A stretch of DNA of 64,000 bases from Pseudoscleropodium purum (lineage: Eukaryota; Streptophyta; Bryopsida; Hypnales; Brachytheciaceae). Each line of letters starts with the position of its first letter. Positions within the stretch are counted from its first letter, which is position 1. The stretch spans positions 124,001-188,000 of the forward strand of contig OZ017795.1 in NCBI GenBank assembly GCA_963969395.1, given 5' to 3'. The notes below the pieces were generated by a model. That model worked only from the letters and a program-made list of their open reading frames with translations, was not told where the DNA came from and ran no database searches. The position numbers and the translations under genes are program-made. Positions 46,618 to 57,206 of this stretch are shown here, one piece after another.

Positions 46618-49440
46618 CACAACCAGGTTCTATTATTATTAGTCTAATTTAATGGATGTATGGTTTGCAATAAATGAACTACCTTCCAAGCAATAGAGTT
46701 TTTTTTATTAATTCTACTTTTATTCTAATGAAGAAATGTGAAGCTCAAGCAATTCTTGACTATCAAAATGGTTGGAGTTTTTTTGGATGAATTTTGAATA
46801 TAATTCTCTTCTTAATGTAGGCCTTCGTGGGCTAGGTCAAATTAAATTGACTATCCTTCGAATTCCCTTTAGTGAATTAAAAGCTTTTAGGTCCAAATTT
46901 GAGAATGTTTAGAAGATTTGAGTGGTCCTATTCTTAAGGTATCCTTTAATTCTATCTTATGAATTTAAGGTTATGTAGTTTTAATAATTCCAATATTCTT
47001 CTCTACTAATAATTCCTTATTCTATTGAAGTAGTTATGGATAAATTTTTATTGGTCATATATTTTATCTAAACTTCTCATGATTTCTTCTTTAATTTTTC
47101 AACTAGTTGCGTGTAATTTATCTTATTTTATTATTTATTTATTAATTTATTATTATTATTATTTTCTTTCTATGTTGATACTTGGGTGATTTTTTGTTTA
47201 ATTAGTTAGAATTTAATTGCTTATAGGCTTTACCATTCAATCTCTACTTTTAACTAATCAGTTAATTTGAATTTATATTGGTGGCTTATTAGAAGTGAAA
47301 GTATAACTTCACTTTTACTTCTTAGTAAATGTTATTCACAAAAGAATTTTGACCGTTAATCAATTAACTAAAATTCTTAAATAATTCTTGTTTACCTTTG
47401 AAGTTTGAAATTTACTTCCACCTTGACCTTTTTTGACTTCTATTTTTGGCTTGGGAATTGATTTTATTTTGATTTGTGAGATTCCTATAGAATATTCTCT
47501 TAGATGAATATTTATAATTTCACTCAATTCTTAGTTAATTTTGATTTCTTCATAACTTCTTTAATAACTACTGGTTTTGACATATAATGTACGGTTGGAA
47601 AACTAATGGAATTATCTATTTGATTTAAAATTTAAAATTTATCTTCTAAATAATACTAAAGACTGATTTTGATTCCTATCCACGGCTCTAATTGCTAAGG
47701 AATTAAAAGTCTAACGGAAAATAAAATGCAATGAAAGGTGGATTTTAAATACTAACCTCCATCTTGTTAATCTCCTCTCTTTTGGTTTGTAATTCCAATT
47801 CCATGGCTTGTTTGTATATCCCTTTCCTTGCCCACATACTTTCATGTATTTTTTATTCTTGGTATTTGGGCTTGATATGGTCAAGTCTTTCTTTCCAAAT
47901 TTCTTTCGCTTTTCCCAAGTTAAATTTTTATGTAATTTTCCCAGTTTCTTTCTATTTTTTTTCCTTTTCTTTTGAAGACCCTAATTTCTACATCAAATCG
48001 TTGAAAATCTTAACCTTTTGGAAGTATTTGCTAACGTATTCAAAGTCAAATTTGCTCCAACTAAGCCTTCTTAACCTTTTTCTAATTTAGCTAATCCTTA
48101 GACTCTTCCAAATCAATTGATTCTTTATTTTATTTCTTATAAATTGACTTCAAATTCAATCTAAAACTATGGCAAAAAAGTCAAGTCCTAGCTCTATCTT
48201 AACATTCTCATTCTTGTTGACAATTTTCACCCTTTTCTCTATTACTTAAGGTCTTCTTCAATCCTTGCATATGTTTGATTAACACCAAGTTGAAATTTCC
48301 TTCAATTTTTGATTCAAATTACAAGGCTTAGTCTCCAGTTGAATTGTTTGCTTGTGAATGAACTGTGCCTATGGACAAGCTATTGGCCTAGAGCTTCCAA
48401 CAGCTGGTCAACTTTCTTTGACCAAGGTATAGTCGGCTGACCTCCCTCCTACCTAGTACTCTATAATTTTACAATCAGTTTTGAATCAGGACACTTGTGA
48501 TTGTAACTTGAATTTTTCTTATATTGTCCTTTCAATTGGGAAGCCTCTCGATTGGAATTCTTTTTTTTTATAAGCAATTCAAATTTTATGTTTTGACCTC
48601 TTGGCTAACCCTTTAATTGGGAGCCCTCTTAGATTGACTTTTCTTCTAATTAGGACTCTTTACTGATTTAAAATAAAATAAAAATTCTTTGGCTTAATAA
48701 GTCTTTCTAATTTGATCTGTTAACAATCTTTTTGCTATAATTTGGATTTCTGTATTATCCCCATAGTTGTAACATACCAATTGAATTCACTTGGTGGAAG
48801 GCCTTAGATTGGTTCCTTCTTTTCATTTCTTAGTAAAAATGAAACAAATCTTTTTGTTAACTTAAATCTCTTTGATTTGGACCTCTCAATGGAACCTAGC
48901 TAGGTGGAATACCTTCTTGGTTTGCCTATCAAAATAAACAAAATTATTTTATTTGGACTAACCCCTTTAGTTAATCCTCTTAGTAGGAAGCCTCTATGGA
49001 TTATTGGTTTTGAACTCTAATTAAAATCAATTTGGTTATGTTTCACCCTCCTTGGATCATTGTTTAATGAAGTCGTCTAATGGAATGGAAGGCCCCTCTC
49101 ATTGGCTCTGGTTTGGTTTCTAAATAAGAACAAACTGACTTAACTAACTTTCTTACTAATTTCTGGTTTGGCTAAACGAGATTTCTACATTAATTATGAC
49201 TTGGCCCTATCGGATTGTGTTTTTGGTGAAAAGCCACCGATGGTTTGTCTCTTGTTAAAAAAACCATTTTCTAGCACATCCCAAGAACTAGGCACTTATC
49301 TAGTTTTCTTCTCTTTTTCTCAAGTCAACAATATATTCACTATTTTGGGAGTTTTCCAAGGAAATGAGAGTCTTTATTCTAGAACCTTGCAACTTTTGAC
49401 GCGCATAAGTGACAAACAAAGAGGCCTCTAGGCCTTCAAT
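46618..49440 (+). repeat. Old repeat R2, copy B
   Basis: Collinear with 11335-13730 from AGGTTCTA at the start to GGCTGACCTC and the GAGGCCTCTAGG end. No conserved frame. Confidence 0.6.
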
Positions 49441-49702
49441 CACCTAGGAATCCAATGCCATGACATTCAAAACAAGTGCGCACATAAAGATTTCAGAAAT
49501 ACCATGCATTTATGAGGCACGTATTACTATTAATAGAATTACTTCAATACTTACAAATGAAATTCTAGGATGAATCCATCCAAAATGTTTTTTTTACATC
49601 TAGAATCAAGACCTAACAACTACGAGATGAATTCTTCATCTTCTCCAAGGCCTTTAGAATTTCCGGTCCGCGACTATACCCTCCCTTATCGATTGTCCCA
49701 CA
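49441..49702 (-). other. 3' flank of the ParB-like/FCP1-like gene
   Basis: No gene. Probably carries the 3' untranslated part of the minus-strand gene. Confidence 0.35.
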
Positions 49703-50254
49703 CTATCGAATGAATTCCCAGCTCTGTGCTCTTAACGACCTCTCCTCCCACGCGTCCCAAGTACGAGTCGACGAATGACTACCCGATGGCGTAAGGACTT
49801 TCCTCTTTAGTCTTCCTGCCTGAGTTTGAGCACGACAACGTGGGAGTGCGAGCGCAAGAACAGGGAGAGCATCATTTCTTGGATGTTGTCCAATAGGCAC
49901 AGATTTCTTTACTTCTGGTGTGGATACCAAGTAATTAGCATCTTCATACAGCTTCCTTTGCGTCCCTTTCTCCAAAACAGTTGGCGACATTGACTTCTCC
50001 CGAACCTCCCTAGAACGCAACGGAGACGGCGAGCACGACACGGGCAGGCGCACCTTCTTGTTGGGAGGACTATTTACCACTCCGTCCTCAATGTTCTTGA
50101 CGGAGAAGTCCATGGACGAATTCAACGTAGGCGCCGAGCAAAGGAAATTTCCCGTACTGAGAATAACGTACTGTCCATAGTCAAGGATGGAATCCTCCGA
50201 CGCTTGACAAGGCATGTCCGCATTGAGCCTAGTTTCGCTCGGGATATTTTGCAT
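49703..50254 (-). CDS. Coding exon 6 of the ParB-like/FCP1-like gene
   Basis: Acceptor TTCTGTTAG precedes ATGCAAAAT at 50254. The open frame of 183 codons is polar and Ser/Pro-rich with basic clusters (SPPNKKVRLP, RLKRKVLTP), likely disordered and nuclear. Direct splicing from exon 5 (phase 2) would enter another frame that stops after about 45 codons. One missing base near 50519 in exon 5 would put ...LPE in line with MQNIPSE, which is why I suspect a frameshift. Confidence 0.5.
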   Translation of the reverse strand: MQNIPSETRLNADMPCQASEDSILDYGQYVILSTGNFLCSAPTLNSSMDFSVKNIEDGVVNSPPNKKVRLPVSCSPSPLRSREVREKSMSPTVLEKGTQRKLYEDANYLVSTPEVKKSVPIGQHPRNDALPVLALALPRCRAQTQAGRLKRKVLTPSGSHSSTRTWDAWEERSLRAQSWEFIR

Positions 50255-50405
50255 CTAACAGAAATGGAAACCAAATTAGCATGAGAAACACTCCACAGTT
50301 GCATCACCCAAAATCACTACAGACACCTAAGAGCATGCGGCTTCTAGTAACACATGAACAAAGGGATTGTGGACTACTGAAACGAAGATTATAACATGCT
50401 ACACA

Positions 50406-50425
50406 TTAGCGCGACCCGCGCTGAA
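50406..50425. repeat. Palindrome P1, in intron 5
   Basis: TTAGCGCGACCCGCGCTGAA, 9-base arms with one mismatch. Lies in the 249-bp intron 50503-50255. Confidence 0.85.
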
Positions 50426-50503
50426 GTGCAACTGCCGCATACATATGACCTGATAACAGCTGCACATGCAGCATAATCGCCGAAATAAAAATGAGTTGCA
50501 TAC

Positions 50504-51318
50504 CTCGGGAAGCAACACTAAATAAGCACACTAGGTGACCCCCGGACCACTGCCATCAGTTTGTCGTACTCTTGACGACCCCTCTCCTCGCACAGCATTT
50601 TTTTTCCAATCTTCCGTTTTACATTTTGGCGGAAGGACTTGAGCCCGACGTCCCGGCTGCCGTGCAATTGTCGGAACCAGGGAAGTAGGACCCCTAGAAG
50701 AAACGTGTCCCTGTCACCATTCCCTCGATTACTCCATGAATCCACTAATATGACATTCTCTGGGCTATTCATGATATGCTTGCGAGGACTGTCGTCGACT
50801 ATGACTGTATTATCCAGTGAGAAGGATCCCTGGAAGCCAGCAGTGAGGAATTCAACATTTTTGAGGAACAAGTCCTTATTGGTTCCAGGTTCTTTATAAG
50901 TGGTCATCCTTCCGAACTTATCCTTGCACTTGACAGTCTTACATGAGTCCTGCCCAAGAACTAGGAAGGGGAGGCTTCCTTCTCTGAAAAGGTATGCACA
51001 GATTTCCTCCGTGGTAGACTTTTTCATGGAGCTCCACACGGAGATGATTGCTATTTTTTCTAACTCCTTCAAGAAGTGAGCGCAATCTGGACGGACGTAG
51101 ACGGCTTTGGGCCCAACTACTGCAGCCACTACGGCAGAGTGAGGCTCTGAGTCCCTGTTAAATTGCAACCTTGACCCCTGTGACTTCCAATCCTCGCAGA
51201 GGCACAGAACGCCATTGAGGTCTAGGACGACGTTAATCCACTTGTCTGCCACCCCCGACCTCAATGACCGGCGCACTCCCTTGGATTCCTCCTCACGAGC
51301 TAGTGCAGGATCGGATTC
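50504..51318 (-). CDS. Coding exon 5: FCP1/NIF-like HAD phosphatase domain
   Basis: Acceptor TTTCTTGTCAG ends at 51319; donor GAG|GTATGC at 50503. The domain follows the FCP1/SCP (NIF) order: INVVLDLNGVLC is motif I, VRPDCAHFLKELEKIAIISVWSS covers the region to motif II, LVLGQDSCK fits the mid-domain, and VIVDDSPRKHIMN is the C-terminal aspartate pair. In family members motif I is DxDxT; here it is D-L-N-G-V, so the nucleophile Asp is kept but the second Asp is Asn, which would be expected to weaken or change catalysis. TAG at 50518-50520 is a few codons before the donor. The substrate cannot be told; RNA polymerase II tail phosphatases are the best-known relatives. Confidence 0.65.
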
Positions 51319-51344
51319 CTGACAAGAAACGTAGGAGTTTGAGG

Positions 51345-51366
51345 CCAGTTACGATCGTGAAACTGG
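51345..51366. repeat. Degenerate palindrome-like site in intron 4
   Basis: CCAGTTACGATCGTGAAACTGG has the CAGTT/AACTG outer arms of the family but a different core (ACGATCGT). It is the only candidate in intron 51476-51319, which lacks a canonical copy. Confidence 0.35.
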
Positions 51367-51476
51367 ACGAGATGGGGAACCACGTAAAATGAACCAGGAG
51401 AGTATGCCACAGGACCGGCAAAACCATGACTGACTGTGTCTAATGAAGTCATGAGAAGATGAGAGAACCGTCATAC

Positions 51477-51685
51477 CTTCGGTACTTGAGAATGTGAAGG
51501 CTTCTCATGTCCTTCACGATGCGTTAGCGAATGATCCCGCAATGCAATGTCATCGCCGATTTCCGAAGACACGGGATGATTCAAAGGTCCAGCGACCTCA
51601 ATCGGGAGGGATGATTTCGCTGGCAACTGACAGTGATCGACAGGATATTCAGACTCTAGATGCGATTCTCTAAGATTTGGAAGGC
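51477..51685 (-). CDS. Coding exon 4 of the ParB-like/FCP1-like gene
   Basis: Reads GLPNLRESHLESEYPVD... to ...SQVPK, 209 bases. Acceptor ATCGTAG at 51688-51686, donor AAG|GTATGA at 51476. Joining to exon 3 by phase 1 restores a Gly codon. Polar linker without a recognised domain. Confidence 0.5.
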
Positions 51686-51863
51686 CTACGATTTTCAAGT
51701 GGAGGCAATAATACATGTAAGTGATATATTACACTGTCGCAAACAACAAATTTACAATTTGGAAAATGCGTCCACTTTGGTTGACACTATTTAGACTAGA
51801 AGTACATCAAAAATGAGCATTGTATCTGAAATGAAAACTACAGGTACTCTTCTACGATACAGA

Positions 51864-51883
51864 TTAGCGCAATCCGCGCTAAA
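51864..51883. repeat. Palindrome P2, in intron 3
   Basis: TTAGCGCAATCCGCGCTAAA, arms with two mismatches; the weakest canonical copy. Lies in the 236-bp intron 51921-51686. Confidence 0.75.
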
Positions 51884-51921
51884 ACTACAACATAAAACAC
51901 TAAGTTTTCATTGGGCAGAAC

Positions 51922-52984
51922 CTGCTGGTGGATCCTCGGTGGGCAGGGCATCACTTCTAGGCGCCACCTCGGATGTACCCATGGGCAGGTTCTATGCAAG
52001 GCCTATCAATGACGTCTCCCCCTGCGCTTCTGCTCTGGATTCGAGGTGCTTCTCCTCTGCTCCGGCTGCCTCAGGATTCGTTGAAGAAGACGGGTAGGCT
52101 ACATCACCCTCGCACGGGGGAGGGGGTGTCGGCGTGGACGCTTCCGCAGGAAGAGGCGCAGCATCCTTGAGCGGATTGGAAGGACTGGAGGCATTGCTGA
52201 TATTGGAACCAGATGGCTGTCCCTGCAACTGCAAAATTGGCTCTCCAGAGGCAGGCGGCAGCGTCGCAACGGGCTCTATACCGATCTTCTTGATCAATAT
52301 TTGGAGCATGTCCCTGTTCTGTTGGGAGAGCTCCTTGTTTGCCTTCGACTCGTCTCGCATCCACGCCTGATTACTCTTGTGGATTTCTATGTTTGCCAGC
52401 CTTTCCTTTGCATTGTCCGCCCTCATCTGCGCTAGAGCCAGCTCAGTCTGTTGCTGCACCAACTCGGTCTGTCTCTGCATGTTGGCTAGGGAGATAGCAT
52501 TCTGTTGTTGGATCTCCACCAGTTGCTTAGCAATACTGGTGATCGTATCCCGCTTCCTCTTCTTGTCCGGCCGTCCCGATGCAATTGGAGTCCGCGGCAT
52601 TTGAGAGAGAGGAGGCAACATAGAGCTTGCAGACGACCCCGGAATATCTGCGGACGGACGACTGGTTGGTGTAGTCATCTCGTCCAGTCCCTCAATCCCG
52701 TCGTCTTCAAGCTCTTCTTCTTCTTCTTCTTCTTCCTCCTCCTCCTCGAAATCATACAGGACTTCATGAGAGACATGAGTCTGCCTATTCCTCTGCTGAC
52801 TCAATGGGGAATTTTGAGCGGACCTCAGCTTCCTCCTAGAGGAGGAAGGGACATTGGCAGAGTGGGTGGAGTAGCTGCTGTCCAAGAAGTCCGCAATGTC
52901 TAATGTCATTGCCTTGGTACAGATATCTTCCCACCATTGCGAATCCTCCGATGTACCCGTGACATAAACGTCCACCCCACTCAT
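51922..52984 (-). CDS. Coding exon 3: acidic run and coiled coil
   Basis: Follows a strong acceptor (TTTGTTTGTCTTTGACAG). Starts MSGVDVYVTG. A run of 13 consecutive glutamates lies at about residues 80-95, a nuclear-localisation-like KKRKRD near 145, and a Gln/Leu-rich coiled coil at about 150-240 (IQQQNAISLANMQRQ, LVQQQTELALAQMR). The C-terminal part is Pro/Ser/Ala-rich and disordered. TAG at 51992-51994 interrupts it; the frame then stays open to a donor CAG|GTTCTG at 51921, which is a weak donor. Similar layouts occur in plant Myb/SANT-like transposon-associated proteins, but I see no SANT domain. Confidence 0.55.
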
Positions 52985-53035
52985 CTGTCAAAGACAAACA
53001 AAGGAGTTATGACCGTCATATCTTGCAACATGCAT

Positions 53036-53056
53036 TTCAGTGCGACCCGCGCTGAA
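53036..53056. repeat. Palindrome P3, in intron 2
   Basis: TTCAGTGCGACCCGCGCTGAA; first of two copies in the 180-bp intron 53164-52985. Confidence 0.85.
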
Positions 53057-53124
53057 CTGACATAGCACATACACACAATAAATAAAAATACATATCACAG
53101 AATAAATGAAATCAGGAATTGCTA

Positions 53125-53145
53125 TTCAGAGCGACTCGCGCTAAA
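53125..53145. repeat. Palindrome P4, in intron 2
   Basis: TTCAGAGCGACTCGCGCTAAA begins 19 bases inside the intron. Its TTTAGC arm supplies the apparent stop codon of exon 2 when the intron is not removed. Confidence 0.85.
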
Positions 53146-53164
53146 CTAAGGCTGCGGTGCTCAC

Positions 53165-54511
53165 CACCGAAGCGCAAGTCAACTTCCCCCCTGTGAAGGC
53201 AGAGAAGACTGCCGTGCCTGCCCTTGCAAATGCCTTCACCAGCCAGAGATAGAATTCCATACGCAGTTCCGTGTTATAAATTCTATACTCTAGTTCACTG
53301 TAAACACGGGCCTTCATATAGCGAGCTGTTTCGGAACAGTTGAACTCCGACGGAATGGTGACTTGATTGGTGTTCTCAGGGTGCTGCAAGAACATAAGGA
53401 ACACCTTCTTTGGTGTCTTCGCGGCCGCAAGATCCCCAATCCTGTCATTTTTTCCTGCGCAGTACAAGGAGTAGTGAACCAAGTATTTCTTCAACTCCTT
53501 GTTAGACTCCACGAAGATCGTCACTTGGGCCTCCTCTTTCTCGTCTCCACATATGAAGAGCCACGACTTGACTTCTTTGAGTGCGGGCTTCTTGCTCTTC
53601 TGAAGTGAAGACAGAACTTCAAAGAAAAAAGGATTCTCCATCGTAGAGCTCTCCTTCTTCTCCACCCCTGGCAACGACCGGAAGTCTATAACCCCGAGAG
53701 ATAAACGATTACTTGGCTCCGCAGTCCAGGACTTCACCGGCCAGTCCTTGTACTGGTTTCGGGCCACCTCATATGCCCGATAGTATGCCTTTGCAGATGG
53801 CCTTTCGAATTTGGCTTTGTGGTTAAGAAATGATTTAAAAAAATCATATGCGTCTTGGGACAACTCAGAGCACGTCTTATGCTTCGCATGCGTGCTCTTC
53901 GCTTTGCCAAAATAGGCTTCACCAGGTCTCTCAAGGAGGATGTCCATTGTCGCGCTAGAGAAAAGGCGCTCCTTCTTAAATGCCTTCCAATTCTCGCTGA
54001 TCACCTCGTTCCCTGAGTTGAGAAGGCCAAGGCTGGGATCAATCGCGTGGAGCTCCTTGATGACGAGATTCTTCCGCTTACGGCGCTCTACCCACTCCTT
54101 GGTGCTGTAACAATCATCCTGCACTGTAGAGATTGCCTTCACTGTCACCTTAGGATATGAATGCCTGCGCTTTCCACCCGTTTGATTTAGAAGGTGTTTC
54201 GCAAGCTTGGATAGTTCCTCATAGCTGAGATTGTCCAAGTGCTTGAAGAACTCCCGATTCAGCAGACAATTCTCGGGGCTCCAGCCTGCCCGTGCGTTAA
54301 ACATCTTGTCCGTGTCGGGGTTAATTAGTTCCCCATGCGCGGCTGCAGATATTACTTCACTCCACAGTTTATAGACGTCATCAGGTGCAGTAATCAGCCG
54401 CAACTTGTTCGTCAGCTTCAGCTTCTCCTCCCTCCCCTTAGTCTTGGAAATTTTCAGGCTCTTCACAACCTCGATCAGTGAAAATCTTACGTACATGGCC
54501 TTCTCAAACGC
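53165..54511 (-). CDS. Coding exon 2, unknown domain of about 449 aa
   Basis: Opens AFEKAMYVRFSLIEVV after acceptor ATTTTGTAG and closes GKLTCASV at donor GTGAGC (53164-53159). No stop inside. Features: Lys-rich helical start, WSPENCLLNREFFKHLDNLSYEEL, a basic patch (WVERRKRKNLVIKEL), and a mixed alpha/beta C-terminal half with VTIFVESNKELKKYLVHYSLYCAG. The length and conserved-looking hydrophobic pattern suggest a real folded domain, but I cannot assign it. Confidence 0.6.
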
Positions 54512-54602
54512 CTACAAAATATCATGAAAATCAATTATATTATGCACTCGATCCACATATTGAGAGATTGCAATATACCATAATCAACTCAAGGAGGAAC
54601 AC

Positions 54603-54623
54603 TTCAGCGCGACTCGCGCTAAA
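54603..54623. repeat. Palindrome P5, in intron 1
   Basis: TTCAGCGCGACTCGCGCTAAA starts eight bases after the donor GTATGC in the 120-bp intron 54631-54512. Confidence 0.9.
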
Positions 54624-54631
54624 CTGCATAC

Positions 54632-56075
54632 CTAGAAAATTTCGCGGTTCTTCTTGTTCTCAACAGTCCGCCGACTGATGGTAACAGCTCCCACAGATTT
54701 TGCTGGAGTGGGATTCTTCGGTCTTCCCATTGCCTCCCATACCGATCGAGCTCCTAAAATATTAGTCGCCTACGACGGCTGCATTGCCACAAAGTGATTG
54801 GTTCGATTGTAGTACGCAGAGATACATCTGAGCGTCTCCGCATCCTTCGACCAAACAACGAAGCAGTTCCACCTACGGAAGTGCTCTCTTTCTTCCGCGT
54901 TCACCTTGTTCCTCTCGTCCAGCATAAATTTGCTAGCTGCAACACTATGTTGTCCGTTTATAATATAGAATTGGCCATTCTCAATATCCTCCCAGTTCTT
55001 GGGCATTGTGTCGTGCCCAACAGGCATAACGCAAAGTGTCTGCTTCGTGCTTTTGTCGGGGATATTGAGCAGATAATTGACCATATCTTCGACAATGTTG
55101 TCCTGCTTGGAGCGTATATTGAAAGTTGCCGGTGGATCTACCAATTGGGAGACGTCAATCACTTTCTTCTCCCCAACCTTGAAGATGTATGCGTCCTCGC
55201 AGGTCGTCCAAAATTTCTTATAGACCTGGCTCACTTGCTCGTAGTTAGGTTTCTTCTCTGTTGCCCGTGAGTGAGGAACATTGGACATCTCGTCCGCATA
55301 GCTCCCTTCAGCGACCTCGGACACTTCAGAGTCTCGAGTGACCGGTTTCCGTTCTGATGAAGATGGAGCATCCTTCTTGCCTTTCTTTTGTGGAGTTTTC
55401 TGTACACTTTTCCTCTGCCCCCGGCTGGTACCTAACTGTTGATCCACGTTCAGTTTTGAACCTTGACTTACGCCTTGGTTCATTATCTCCCTTGATACAG
55501 TGCGTGGTTGGTTCATTTCATTCTGCTTTTCCATCTTCCCCTTTAGCATGTAGAAGTCGTTGAATAGGAGCCGGATTTTGCTACACAACTTTTTCCAGGA
55601 CAACGGAGTTCCGTTCGCGTTCTTCCACTCGTTATTGTCCAATTTCTTCTCTAGCTCTTTCACTTCGTCTCGGTATGGAGTTGGCTCGAGGCTGCTCAGG
55701 AATGGACTTAAGTTGAAGGGAATTAATACCGAGTCGAGGCAGATAGCAAAGTGGTATTGGTCCCTTCTTGACTCGCCGGGTATCGTTGTCATACACTTGA
55801 TTTTGATCATTGGGTGGGCGTCAGCCTCGATGTCTTTGATCTTCTCGTGGAAAGAGAGTTGTAGGAAGCACTGCGATTTCTTGAATTTGTAGGAAAAGCA
55901 GAACTGGTTGATGAATGGGATCGTGAATAAACTCCATGCTTCTACTTCTTCTGGATCTTTGAAGACCCAGTACTCCCCTTCAATCAAGTAGTCTTCAGCA
56001 GCCTTGTCGTCATCTATGAACTGCACATCTGATCTCTTGAAGTACATCTCGAGCGCCTCCAGTTGGTTTTCCATT
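54632..56075 (-). CDS. Coding exon 1: ParB-like GQHS protein part
   Basis: Acceptor TTTTTCTTACATTGCAG lies directly before AATGG, so the ATG at 56074 is the first codon after a 5' leader intron. 481 codons. The first 190 residues look folded (DQYHFAICLDSVLIPFNLSPFLSSL); 200-280 is basic and disordered (KSVQKTPQKKGKKD). The C-terminal part has FYIINGQHSVAASKFML, which matches the G-[QE]-[HN]-[RS] turn and following helix of ParB/sulfiredoxin-type domains, where the motif binds a nucleotide. TAG at 54770-54772 and TAG as last codon both fit CAG to TAG; between them the frame is open (SVWEAMGRPKNPTP...). Nuclear DNA-binding role is inference only. Confidence 0.6.
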
Positions 56076-56160
56076 CTGCAATGTAAGAAAAATCCGGACT
56101 TCAGTCAGACCGGCAAAACAAAAACCGAAGTCTCTACAGTTCTTGAAAATAATGATGCAT

Positions 56161-56181
56161 TTCAGCGCGACTCGCGCTGAA
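56161..56181. repeat. Palindrome P6, 5' leader intron
   Basis: TTCAGCGCGACTCGCGCTGAA, perfect 10-base arms around C; symmetry extends to ATTTCA/TGAAAT. Confidence 0.9.
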
Positions 56182-56399
56182 ATGACATTTATAGCGTTCC
56201 ATTATGGTCTTACTGTTACAATCTTTCTGTAAATATTACAGAAACTTTATAGTGGATGAATTTACGTACATATTTTTGAGTCTCTCATTCAACCAATGTT
56301 TTCTGTGACGGCGACTGTCAGATTCATATTTGTTTTTGGTGACACTGAGAGTAATTTCATCCGGTAGAATAACTTTTCATCATTTTCTCCAATTGCATA

Positions 56400-56419
56400 T
56401 TAGCGCGACTCGCGCTGAA
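56400..56419. repeat. Palindrome P7, 5' leader intron
   Basis: TTAGCGCGACTCGCGCTGAA, one arm mismatch. Confidence 0.85.
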
Positions 56420-56501
56420 CTGCTTTATACGTCGTTATCGCTGTTTATTATTTGGTTTGTGAAACTTGCTTTGCTTTGCTTTTAAGATCATAGAATGTCG
56501 T

Positions 56502-56522
56502 TTCAGAGCGGCTCGCTCTGAA
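56502..56522. repeat. Palindrome P8, variant core
   Basis: TTCAGAGCGGCTCGCTCTGAA read in two arms: TTCAGAGCG and CGCTCTGAA around GCT. Both arms differ from the consensus (AGAGCG) but match each other, i.e. compensating changes that keep the palindrome. Confidence 0.8.
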
Positions 56523-56725
56523 TTGTATCCTATTTGTATGCGGATGGACTTCTAAAGTAATGTATTTCTTGGAATCATTTATGTTCTTCTACCTGAGAAA
56601 TGAATTGGTAATGTAAAGCGTTTAGTGCACAATTAATAATTCGTCATATTCTATTTCTAGAGAATTGGATAGGAAATGGAATGAGTTTTATGAATATATT
56701 ATGTCGTAGGAATGGTGATGATTGA

Positions 56726-56752
56726 CAGTTTAGCGCGAGTCGCGCTAAACTG
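56726..56752. repeat. Palindrome P9, perfect 27 bp
   Basis: CAGTTTAGCGCGA, central G, then the exact inverted arm TCGCGCTAAACTG. The longest perfect copy. The preceding GATGATTGA is shared with P10. Confidence 0.9.
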
Positions 56753-56821
56753 CCTTACTGTTTACTTTTTTACTACTGTCTGAATCTCTGTTCTTTGGGA
56801 TGCCCTGGTATCGATGATTGA

Positions 56822-56847
56822 CAGTTTAGCGCGACTCGCGCTGAACT
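56822..56847. repeat. Palindrome P10, 5' leader intron
   Basis: CAGTTTAGCGCGA / TCGCGCTGAACT around C; one mismatch in the arms. Confidence 0.9.
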
Positions 56848-56959
56848 ATCGTGCATCTTATATACAGCATGTCATACTTGTGCAACCGCTGTTCGTGAGT
56901 TCTAGTTAAGTTTATGAACTAACGTCTGCGACGTTAGTTAATAGTGGAGCATGTGTCGT

Positions 56960-56980
56960 TTCAGCGCGAGCCGCGCTGAA
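56960..56980. repeat. Palindrome P11, 5' leader intron
   Basis: TTCAGCGCGAGCCGCGCTGAA in two arms around GAGC; symmetry extends outward to TGTC/GACA. Confidence 0.85.
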
Positions 56981-57206
56981 ATGACAAATGCTAGGATTCA
57001 GAATGGATTCTGGTTTGGTAAATTCCTCTTTCATTGCTTTCATTTCAGGGTTTGCCCATATTCATCTGAAGGTTTAGGGCTAGGGTTACTACTTCTATCA
57101 GAATGCTTACTTCTCTATCTAAAAAGTCAACACCAACACTGTAACTACAGAGAAGCATTGCAGATCATACTGCAGAAGGGGGAAAAAAAGGGATGACGGC
57201 AAGTAC

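Noticed and set aside
53141..54496. Stand-alone 451-aa gene
   Set aside because: Its apparent start lies five codons inside an exon after a good acceptor, and its apparent stop lies in intronic palindrome P4. It fits better as an exon.
50406..56980. CRISPR-like array
   Set aside because: The palindromes are not regularly spaced, the DNA between them is exon and intron of one gene, and the context is a plant nucleus.
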